NCBI RefSeq assembly: GCF_902686445.1 | Contig: NC_062232.1 | Span: forward strand, 95,342,932 to 95,406,931 | Direction of reading: 5' to 3' | Length of the DNA: 64,000 bases | DNA from: Sciurus carolinensis | Taxonomy: Eukaryota; Chordata; Mammalia; Rodentia; Sciuridae | Shown: in pieces, positions 38,425 through 45,924 of the stretch | Layout: the number at the start of each line of letters is the position of its first letter | Numbering within the stretch: the first letter of the stretch is position 1 | The notes under the pieces: generated by a model | Told to the model about the DNA's origin: nothing | Database searches by the model: none | Seen by the model: the letters and a program-made list of their open reading frames with translations, nothing else | Program-made: the position numbers and the translations under genes

Positions 38425-38790
38425 ACTGAAAGCTCGATCCTTGTCCCTAGTGCCAAATCAGTAACGAGGTCACAGTTTTGAGAAAAAGGAAAAAGAAGTT
38501 TTACTGCTTTGCTAGCAAAGGAGATACACAGGGGACTCCTGTCCCAGAGGCTGTGATTCTGCCCATCAGGGAAAACAGAGGACTTTTAAAGGAGCTATTC
38601 AAAGGCTTCATTCCAGGTGTGGTCTGGTGGGGGTCCCAGGACACCCTGATGGTGTGTTAGGATTCACTTGTTAATTTGGGAAATATTCACTTCCTAGATC
38701 CTGTGGTAAACATCTCCTTCCTGTGAGCACAGATAACTCAAGGTAATCTTGTTCCCTGCCCCCAGGTTAAGGAGAGGGAGAAGAGGAAAA
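38425..38790 (-). mobile_element. Possible LTR-like repeat, unclassified
   Basis: 'gcaaaggagatacacagggg' preceded by 'gaagttttactgctttgcta' resembles the poly(A) and U5 side of an antisense LTR. No clear ends. Confidence 0.3.
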
Positions 38791-38965
38791 GGAAAACATG
38801 AACCCTTTAAAAACAAGCCTCAGAACTATGTTCAAAAGGTGAAGTGGACCACTGTTACAGTAGTATGAATGCATTTGTGGACAGTTAAGAATGTTACGCC
38901 TGGAGATGGGTATTCCCGGATTCAAGTCCTAATTCCTGCTGCATAATTATATTATTTTAAGCAGG

Positions 38966-39048
38966 TTTAGGGGTCAGGGATGTAACTTGGTGGTAGAGCA
39001 CTGCCTAGCATGCTAGAAGCCCTGGATTTAATCCCAACACCACAAAAA
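38966..39048 (+). mobile_element. ID SINE monomer
   Basis: 'taggggtcagggatgtaacttgg' to 'tttaatcccaacaccacaaa'. Confidence 0.75.
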
Positions 39049-39847
39049 TAAACTTCTATAAACCTCACCTTTTAAAAAATTCTATAAACTCCAAAGGAGA
39101 CAAACCACATTTAGTTATTAAGCATTACATGTTTAACACAATGATACTATCTCACAAATTCCTCAGATATGACTATAATTGTTTCTGTTAGCTCTTTATA
39201 ATGCCGTACGACTCCCATTCAGCAAATTAATCTTAGCTCTCTGATTTACCGAGACCTGATTTCTTGACTCCTTACCTTCTGTGCCTCACCCTCCACCACC
39301 CAGTGATCATATACAGTGGCAAAATCTACTGAGCATAAGTGTTCACTTAGTTGTACCTGGTCTCTCAGATGAACACTCCAACAAAATGTGACTCTCATCT
39401 GGTGAAAGAGCATATTAAATATGCTTAGGAGAATGTCCACCGAATTGGGTTATGCCCTTCAGATAAATGTAACATGTTCCTAAAGCAATTCATGCTTGTA
39501 AGGTTAGTTTCATCGAATTCTATTCCAAATACTTAGGTTTTTGCAAATCAACAGCTAGGAAATGGTTGTGGTGAAGTAAGTCATCTTGAAGGAAGACCAT
39601 CATATTGATGCAAAAACCAAAGTTAGTTGACTTCCTGTAGCTTACTTTCCTTATCATTTTTTCCTGTCTACAGCTTGTTGCAAATTATGAGACTTCAATT
39701 AAGGAAGATACTTTTAAAAAATCCTGTTCAGATAGTGTTAATATGTTGTCACTTTAAATTCATATGGTACTATTTTTGTTTCCCTGTATCTTGAATTTTG
39801 ATGTTTCTTAGTGAGATAGGGGCAAAGGACAGATAGCATAGATAATA
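39049..39847. other. Unique DNA, no gene seen
   Basis: A 64-aa minus frame only. Confidence 0.5.
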
Positions 39848-40318
39848 AATGATCGGAGTAGGAAAGAGGGGGACTCATTCAAAGAAAAGGAAATAAAATG
39901 CTAACATCTCCAGAGTGCTGTCCCCTCCTCAACTGGTTACCAAGGTAACAAACACCTCCAGGGAAACACTCCTCCCAACACAAGGAGGGTCTTTTCTTGC
40001 CTTTTGGGCAGGTATGGAGGATATGGAGAGGTACCCCCTGGGCTGCTCTCTTCCTGCCTTTTGGTCACATAGGCAAGATAGGAGGATGAGGGGGAATGGA
40101 AAGAAAGAAAACTTGGGGTCTATAAAAAGACAAGACCACCCTATTCTGCAGCTCTGGGTCCTGGGATCCTCTCCAGAGGAATCAATCTCTCTCTCTCTCC
40201 CTCTCTGTTCTCTTAAACAAAACTTGCTTTCTACTCTTGCCTTGGCATTTCTTGGGCATTTAATCTTCAGCACTGGGGGAATGAGAACCCAACCCAGATT
40301 TTCAGGAGGGTATCATTA
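39848..40318 (+). mobile_element. Probable LTR of an older endogenous retrovirus
   Basis: Reads like a sense LTR: TATA-like 'tctataaaaag' at about 40118, then a CT-rich stretch, 'cttaaacaaaacttgctttc' and an end at '...gggtatca'. Open frames on both strands (134 and 114 aa) look like by-products of GC-rich LTR sequence. No matching partner LTR or target repeat found. Confidence 0.45.
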
Positions 40319-40424
40319 GAGATAGTCTTTCTGCCAAGTTGTGGCCAGCTAAACTCCAATCCACTTGTATTTGGCCTGTGGTAAATTCCCATCAGGATTT
40401 TCTGATTATTAAGAGCTGAGTTTA

Positions 40425-40690
40425 TCAGAAAGTACATGGTTGTATGTTTTCTCTCATAAGTGGGTGGAAGACAGAGGTGGGGGAGGTTCTCATGAAAATT
40501 GGAGGGAGATCAGTAGAGTAGAGGAAAGGGACCGTGATGAGGGAGGAGGGGACAGAAAAGGGGCATACTAGGGAATGTTATTGACCAAATTGTATCATTA
40601 TATCCTGTGCATGTACAAAGATGTAACAAAAAATCCCACAATTATGTATAATTATTATGTATCAATAAAAATATGGAACAAAAGTTTAGT
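40425..40690 (+). mobile_element. L1 3' UTR, sense
   Basis: 'gttttctctcataagtgggtgg' followed by G/A-rich UTR and 'cacaattatgtataattattatg...caataaaaatatgg' near the tail. It lies about 420 bp outside the provirus. Confidence 0.6.
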
Positions 40691-41108
40691 TAATTGGGCG
40701 ACACTATGTCTTACGTTTCTAACCTAAGCTATAGAATGTACAAGTTAAACATCTCTGGGAACAAAAGTGACTTCAGATTTTACTTCTTAGCCTTAAATTA
40801 ATTAAAGAATTAAATCAATTATTGTGCAATCAAGGTTAAATAGGGCTAGTGGATTTGAAAGAGCACATTGTTCCATGAATGTTCTCATTTGGGAAGTTGG
40901 CAATAAGTATTTAATCAAGTTAAAGACAATTTTGCCAAGCACACAGTGTGTGACTGAAATACCCCTAGTCAGACTGGAATGAGGTCTGTTCTCATAAATA
41001 GAGATAGCACAGAACAGTATAAATTTAAAAAGATAATTGCTGGGATAGGAAGACTGAGCCATCATCAGCAATTGGAGAACAGGGACAGAAAATGTGCTTC
41101 TGGGACAA
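40691..41108. other. Left flank of the provirus
   Basis: Ordinary AT-rich sequence running into the AATAGT target. No gene. Confidence 0.6.
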
Positions 41109-41114
41109 AATAGT
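41109..41114. repeat. Target site duplication, left copy (AATAGT)
   Basis: This hexamer directly precedes the 3' LTR on the plus strand and is identical to 48357-48362. Six bases is the class II (betaretrovirus/ERVK) duplication length. Confidence 0.95.
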
Positions 41115-41462
41115 TGTCCCGACCCGCGGGACATCAACACGGGACCGCAAACCTGAGAGAGAAGGAATGAAGGGACAAGAGACGCAGGGAGAGGCAGCAA
41201 GACAGGAATTCTGATCAAGCTGCAAATTTTTATTGTTCACACAGGGGTATTTATACTGAGGGAAGGAGGGGTGTGACAAGGTGCAGGCTGGTTGGCTGTG
41301 TTCTTCTGCTGGGTTCCTGATAGGGTGCAAATTCGCGCCGGCCGGGAGGTGAGGTTCGCGCCGCCGGGAAGGTGAAGTTTGCGCCGGCGGGAAGGGAGGG
41401 GCGCTGCTGCTTATTGTAAAGATCAGAATGTTCTCAGAATAAGAACTTCTTGGTCCCTGACA
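41115..41462 (-). repeat. 3' LTR of the endogenous retrovirus (348 bp)
   Basis: Same length as the 5' LTR and identical over 347 of 348 positions by direct reading; the one difference is at 41127. It is preceded in the sense direction by a polypurine tract and followed by the AATAGT duplication. It supplies the poly(A) signal for the provirus. Confidence 0.95.
41229..41234 (-). terminator. Poly(A) signal AATAAA in the 3' LTR
   Basis: AATAAA on the minus strand, followed within about 35 bases by T/GT-rich sequence suited to cleavage. The same hexamer in the 5' LTR (48123-48128) lies just upstream of the inferred cap site. It would therefore be left out of the 5' end of the transcript and used only at the 3' end. 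Confidence 0.75.
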
Positions 41463-41476
41463 TTTCCCCCTTTCTT
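41463..41476 (-). promoter_or_regulatory. Polypurine tract
   Basis: The minus strand reads AAGAAAGGGGGAAA directly before the TG of the 3' LTR. It is an all-purine plus-strand primer in the expected place. Confidence 0.92.
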
Positions 41477-41584
41477 ATATAAAATTATTGACCATTTTTC
41501 GATAGCCATATTTTAAGGGGGTGATAGAGGCTATGCGCTGAGGCGGGGGCGCGGCTTGCCCGAACAGGTACAGAGCTGGAGTGA
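41477..41584 (-). other. Retroviral 3' untranslated DNA between CTE and PPT
   Basis: About 108 bases with no ORF. The part next to the CTE is GC-rich and the part next to the PPT is AT-rich. No further signal recognised. Confidence 0.6.
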
Positions 41585-41730
41585 CAATCCCTCGGGAACT
41601 GCGCCTGTCTTAGGTTGTCCGTGGCAGAACAACATCCTTACCCGTCATTGGATAATGAGGCTCTAGCCCTCATTTCCTGTCTTAGGTTGGTATGAGCTCT
41701 CACGAATCTTACCCGTCATTGGCTGTCCAG
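41585..41730 (-). promoter_or_regulatory. Constitutive transport element (CTE), MPMV type
   Basis: Between env and the PPT lie two copies each of CCTGTCTTAGGTTG (41604-41617, 41676-41689) and TTACCCGTCATTGG (41638-41651, 41709-41722), written on the plus strand. On the RNA strand these read CAACCTAAGACAGG and CCAATGACGGGTAA, arranged alternately about 71-72 nt apart. That is the layout of the MPMV/SRV CTE, whose two internal loops bind the export receptor NXF1 (TAP) and let unspliced RNA leave the nucleus. The flanking GCGCAG and CGAGGGATTG also resemble the MPMV element from memory. Confidence 0.88.
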
Positions 41731-41736
41731 TTCAGC

Positions 41737-42342
41737 TCACAGGGGTGATGGTCTTTTAAGATCATCATCACGATCCATCATCTCCAGTCGATGGTAATGA
41801 ACCTGAATAGGTTTCGCCTGTATAGCCTCAATTTGAGCTTTAAGAAAAGCCATGATCTTGTTGAATATCAAAGGACCTATAGATACAATAAGCAGCAAGC
41901 AAAGGAGGGGACCTAAGAAGGGAAGAAGATAGGGAAGGAGTCCACTGAATCCAGTCCATAGTGGATTATCAGCCAGTGCTTGTCGGCGTTTTTCTGAGTC
42001 TTCCTGCAGCTGTTTGATCTTGTCCTTAACAATTCCTGACTTGTTGGCATAGAAACAGCATTTTTCCTGCAAAGACAGACAAATGCCTCCCTGTTCGGCA
42101 GTTAGAAGGTCTAAACCTCTCCTATTTTGTAGGACCACTTCTGCTAAGGAATCCACCTGATCTTGAAGATCTTGTATGGTGCTTGAGAGTATCTGTACAT
42201 CAGAAATCAATTGTCTGGATAATTTTGTATATTGAGTAAGAGAGACCCCCAAACCAGCAGTACCTGAGGCCACTGCTGTAGAGGTTGTGCAAGAACAGGG
42301 TCTGTCATTCAGGGGATTTTTCGCATAGATTGTTAGCTGCAT
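41737..42342 (-). pseudogene. env: Env remnant: transmembrane subunit only, surface subunit deleted (201 aa open)
   Basis: What remains of the envelope gene. The frame starts at an ATG preceded in frame by TAG, so it does not extend upstream. After about 18 residues of unclear origin it enters a small, Gly-rich segment like the end of a fusion peptide. A heptad-repeat coiled coil follows (about 40-80), then the gamma-type immunosuppressive-domain region and CX6CC motif (Cys88, Cys95, Cys96). One NKS glycosylation site, a hydrophobic membrane span (about 132-160) and a cytoplasmic tail complete it. No signal peptide or receptor-binding surface subunit is present, so it cannot act as an entry protein. 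The TM part is undamaged, which fits one clean, recent deletion rather than slow decay. Whether it is expressed is unknown. Confidence 0.88.
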
Positions 42343-44974
42343 CTATAAGAGAGGAAGATTCATCCTCAGGGGGAGGGTTTCCGTCCCTGGGTTGTGGTAA
42401 ATCATTGACCTGTTTGACCAGGCGTTCTGGTAACCATCTTGGGGCTGCTTGTTCTTGATCTAAAATACAAGCTGAGCCTCGTCCCCAAATGAGGACGGGA
42501 TCTGGGCCTTTCCATTTATTTGTTAAAGGATCGCGCCACATAACAGATGGGCGAGCAGAACTAGAAGAGGGATGCCAATGTCTGTCTGCGGTCGAATGTC
42601 CTTCATTGTCTAGGGTAAGAAAGTTAAGAGCAAATAATGCATGATTAAGGCGATCCCTGGGAGTGGTAAATGCAAGGGAAGAGGCCTTAAGGCGGGTAAG
42701 CCAGGTTTTTAAGGTGAGGTGTGCACGTTCCACAATGCCTTGACCTTGAGGGTTATATGGAATTCCAGTAGTATGAGAGATTTGAAGAGTGGCACAAAAC
42801 TGTTTGAACTTGGTACTGGTATATGCAGGGCCATTATCTGTCTTAATATGTGCTGGCTTTCCCATTATGGAAAAGGCTGAGACAAGATGAGAAATGACAT
42901 CCTTGGTAGCTTCTCCGCAATGCGGTGATGCAAAAATAAAGCCACTAAAGGTATCTATGGAAACATGTATGTACTTTGTTTTCCCAAATTCAGGAAAGTG
43001 AGTAACATCCATCTGCCAAATCTGATTGGGCAGTAATCCTCGAGGGTTAACACCCAGATGTTGAATAGGAAGGGAGACAACGCAAGCAGGACACGCTTTT
43101 ACAATTTCCCTTGCTTGTTGCCTGGTAATTTTACAAAGTAGCCGAAGGCTCTGAGAATTTAAGTGGTGAAGTTTGTGTAAATCTGTGGCCTCTCGGATGG
43201 ATCCAATAAGAACTGGGAAAAGGGACCGAGTGGCTGCATCAGCCTGAGCATTACCCCGTGATAGGGGACCGGGAAGATCAGAATGTGCTCTAATGTGTCC
43301 TAAGAAAAATGGATGTTTTCTAGCCTGAATTAGTCGTTGAAGCTGGTTAAACAAAAAGGCTGCGTTGGAGGAAGCCTTAATGGCGGGTGAAATCTCCAAT
43401 AGGGGCACAGAATGGGCAATGTAAGCACTGTCTGTATAAATATTAATAGGTTTATCAAAAAATGTCATAAAGACTTGTGTTATAGCAAACAATTCTACAA
43501 GCTGTGCTGATGGATAGGCAGTGTCAAAGGTGGTGGGCTGATTATCAACAACAAAGGCTGCACGGCCATTGCTGGAGCCATCTGTAAAAACAGTAAGGGC
43601 TTGTGGAATAGGAGCCTTCCGAGTAACCCGAGGAAAAATAAATGGATGTAACTGAGCAAAATGCAAAAGGGGGTCATTGGGAAGATGGTTATCGATTATT
43701 CCCAAAAAGCCTGATAGAGCAATACCCCATTCATCCCTCGTCTGTAGCAAAAATTGGGTTTGATCCTTAGTGTATGGAATCAGAATGCTATCAGGGTCTT
43801 TGCCAAAATGTTGTCGAGAAAGCAAGCGACCTTTAATAATGATAGAAGCTACCTGAGCAGGATAGACAGCAATAACTTTAGAGGATGTGGCGGGCAAATG
43901 AACCCAAAGCAAGGGGCAACCTTTATTTTTAAAATGTGGATCCCGCTGCCAGAATAGTCCCGTGGGTGTATGAGGGGTGTGTAATATAACCAAAACCAAA
44001 GGAAGGTTATAAGATATTTGTGTAACAAATTGTTGAGCAATGGCTTCTGTGACTTGAATTAATGCTTGCTGTGCCTCGGGAGTAAGCTCTCGAGGAGAAG
44101 AAGGGTCAGAATCTCCCCTTAAAATATCATTAAGAGGCAAAAGCACATAGGTGGGCAGTTTTAAATATGGTCTTAGCCATTGGATATCCCCTAGTAGTTT
44201 TTGGAAATCGTTAAGAGTGTGGAGATGGTCCACACGCAATTGTATATTAGGGATTTGAATTTGATTAGTTTGAAGTTTGAGGCCCAAGTAGGTGTAGGGG
44301 TCCTGTGTCTGAACCTTATCAGGGGCTATCTGAAGCCCCAAGGCAGTAAGGGCTTTATAGAGATCCAAATAACAATTATTAAGATCATAGGTATTAGGTG
44401 CAGCAATTAACAAATCATCCATATAATGTAATATATAAACTTGTGGCCACCGCTCTCTCACAGGGTCTACTGCTTGAGCAACATATTTTTGGCAAAGACT
44501 AGGGCTGTTAGCCATACCCTGGGGAAGGACCTTCCATTGAAATCTTTGCATAGGGCCCTGAAAATTGATGCGGGGGAGGCTGAAAGCAAAATAGGGTCTG
44601 TCATCAGGATGTAAAGGAATAGTAAAAAAGCAATCTTTTAAGTCGATGACCATTTTATAATAGTCCCTAGGAATAGCTACCGGTGTAGGGATGCCTGGCT
44701 GTAATGCCCCCATCGGGCGCATAACCTTATTGATAGCGCGCAAATCCTGTAAAAGGCGCCATTTGCCTGATTTCTTCTTAATAACAAAAATAGGAGTATT
44801 CCAGGGTGAGGTTGAGGGTTCCACATGGCCGGCTGTCAACTGTTCCTGTACTAACATAGAGGCAGCCTCTAATTTTTCTTGGGTAAGGGGCCACTGATCC
44901 ACCCACACAGGAGTTTGAGTTTCCCAAATAATTTTGTCTGCATGGGGTACAGGAGGGTCAGGGACCGACACTAA
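42305..44974 (-). CDS. pol: Pol: reverse transcriptase, RNase H, integrase, intact (888 aa after the slip)
   Basis: Copies viral RNA into DNA and inserts it. Numbering begins at the GTG codon at 44971. The RT palm has Asp110 (VIDLKD) and YMDD at 183-186. RNase H has Asp464 (FTDGSS), Glu493, Asp514 (YTDSAY) and Asp578, a full catalytic set. Integrase has an HHCC zinc site (His599, His603, Cys627, Cys630) and the DD35E triad Asp655, Asp712, Glu748, with exactly 35 residues between the last two. A C-terminal DNA-binding region follows ([13 protein letters not shown]). No stop or frame break interrupts it. The tail overlaps the env remnant by about 38 bases and contains that frame's splice acceptor, so the coding end looks native. 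Confidence 0.95.
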   Translation of the reverse strand, partial: LVSVPDPPVPHADKIIWETQTPVWVDQWPLTQEKLEAASMLVQEQLTAGHVEPSTSPWNTPIFVIKKKSGKWRLLQDLRAINKVMRPMGALQPGIPTPVAIPRDYYKMVIDLKDCFFTIPLHPDDRPYFAFSLPRINFQGPMQRFQWKVLPQGMANSPSLCQKYVAQAVDPVRERWPQVYILHYMDDLLIAAPNTYDLNNCYLDLYKALTALGLQIAPDKVQTQDPYTYLGLKLQTNQIQIPNIQLRVDHLHTLNDFQKLLGDIQWLRPYLKLPTYVLLPLNDILRGDSDPSSPRELTPEAQQALIQVTEAIAQQFVTQISYNLPLVLVILHTPHTPTGLFWQRDPHFKNKGCPLLWVHLPATSSKVIAVYPAQVASIIIKGRLLSRQHFGKDPDSILIPYTKDQTQFLLQTRDEWGIALSGFLGIIDNHLPNDPLLHFAQLHPFIFPRVTRKAPIPQALTVFTDGSSNGRAAFVVDNQPTTFDTAYPSAQLVELFAITQVFMTFFDKPINIYTDSAYIAHSVPLLEISPAIKASSNAAFLFNQLQRLIQARKHPFFLGHIRAHSDLPGPLSRGNAQADAATRSLFPVLIGSIREATDLHKLHHLNSQSLRLLCKITRQQAREIVKACPACVVSLPIQHLGVNPRGLLPNQIWQMDVTHFPEFGKTKYIHVSIDTFSGFIFASPHCGEATKDVISHLVSAFSIMGKPAHIKTDNGPAYTSTKFKQFCATLQISHTTGIPYNPQGQGIVERAHLTLKTWLTRLKASSLAFTTPRDRLNHALFALNFLTLDNEGHSTADRHWHPSSSSARPSVMWRDPLTNKWKGPDPVLIWGRGSACILDQEQAAPRWLPERLVKQVNDLPQPRDGNPPPEDESSSLIDAANNLCEKSPE
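42343..42358 (-). promoter_or_regulatory. Splice acceptor directly before the env-remnant ATG
   Basis: The minus strand reads TCTTCCTCTCTTATAG|ATG, a good polypyrimidine tract with AG immediately followed by the start codon. Joining to the donor at 47867 would give a short RNA whose first ATG is the TM frame. It lies inside the coding tail of pol, the usual place for the env acceptor in type D viruses. Confidence 0.75.
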
Positions 44975-45924
44975 AAATCCACATACCCAAGTCCAAATTT
45001 GTCTGTTTTTTGTATGGGCTGTACAGGCTCAACCTGTCCTTGTCCTAGCCTCCCAAGGCCTGTACCAGGGATAAAGCCCATACGAAGCATTTGATGAGTG
45101 ACTAAAGAGTCGGGACTAGCAAGAATAACTTTCATTTGGCTTAGAATGTCTCGTCCCCAAAGGTTGACAGGGAGATCAGGAACAACAAAGGGGGTAACGG
45201 TTCCTTTATTCCCTGTGTTATCTTTTGTGTCAGTCCAATTAAGCACCCTGGAGCTAACTAAGGGGTTTCTTGATTGCCCTATTCCTTTAAGGTCAGTTAG
45301 TGATGAGGTGAGGGGCCATTCTGATGGCCAATATTTTTGAGAAATAACTGTGGCATCCGCACCAGTATCTAGGATCCCTTGGAATTTCTTTCCTTCAATA
45401 AATAAGGTAAGAGTGGGTCTTTTGTGGGAGATAGGTTGGACCCAATACACATCAGAGGAACCTAAAGAGGCTGTGTTTCCTGGTGAATTTCCTGAATTGA
45501 GGGGAAGGAGTATTAATTGTGCAATTTTTGTTCCTGCAGGGATGGCCGCTACTCCGTTAACAGCTGTGGCCAGTATTTTAATTTCTCCAGTGTAATCATC
45601 ATCAATGATGCCAGGGAAGACCTGAACACCTTGTAAGGTGGTAGGAGCTCTCCCAAGAATAAGAGCACACATATGAGGTGGAGGGGGGCCTACAACCCCA
45701 GTGGGTATTATTTGAGGTCCTTGCATAGAGTCTAATATTGTATCGGTGGAGGCACAGAGGTCCAATCCTGCGCTGCCTGGGGTAGCACGTTGGAGGGAGG
45801 TGATTGTGGAGAAGGACAGGGAGCCTGGATTGGGTTGGGAGTCTGAGAGGGAACAAACCTTATTGCCCCTGGGTTTGCTCTGGGGGTGGTCGGGGCCAGG
45901 GGCTGGCCCCGAGAGGAGTTTCCC
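44971..45924 (-). CDS. pro: Pro: dUTPase, aspartic protease and G-patch, made by frameshifting
   Basis: Read from the gag-pro shift site; there is no need for its own start codon. About 53 codons after the shift, a trimeric dUTPase domain begins at the AGLDLCAST motif (45765 region). It continues with PTGV, IIDDDYTGEI and IPAGTKIAQL, which hold the expected catalytic Asp region. The retroviral protease follows, with catalytic ILDTGADATVIS near 45365 and the C-terminal NLWGRDIL motif. The frame ends in a glycine-rich G-patch (MGFIPGTGLGRLGQG) typical of betaretroviruses. The products would cleave Gag and Gag-Pro-Pol and remove dUTP during reverse transcription. The frame is fully open and ends with TAG at 44973-44971, which abuts the pro-pol slip site. 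Confidence 0.93.
   Translation of the reverse strand, partial: GKLLSGPAPGPDHPQSKPRGNKVCSLSDSQPNPGSLSFSTITSLQRATPGSAGLDLCASTDTILDSMQGPQIIPTGVVGPPPPHMCALILGRAPTTLQGVQVFPGIIDDDYTGEIKILATAVNGVAAIPAGTKIAQLILLPLNSGNSPGNTASLGSSDVYWVQPISHKRPTLTLFIEGKKFQGILDTGADATVISQKYWPSEWPLTSSLTDLKGIGQSRNPLVSSRVLNWTDTKDNTGNKGTVTPFVVPDLPVNLWGRDILSQMKVILASPDSLVTHQMLRMGFIPGTGLGRLGQGQVEPVQPIQKTDKFGLGYVDF
44974..44980 (-). promoter_or_regulatory. Pro-pol -1 frameshift site GGATTTT
   Basis: In the pro frame the codons read G GAT TTT and are followed at once by the TAG stop. This resembles the G GAU UUA class used at the MMTV pro-pol junction. Slipping back one base gives TTA GTG and enters the open pol frame. A short GGTC-CCT-GACC hairpin follows, weaker than the one at gag-pro. 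Confidence 0.7.

Noticed and set aside
40802..41330. 138-aa and 101-aa minus-strand frames at the 3' LTR edge
   Set aside because: They run through LTR U5/R into host DNA, and the same N-terminal peptide appears from the other LTR at 47913-48224. LTR sequence, not a gene.
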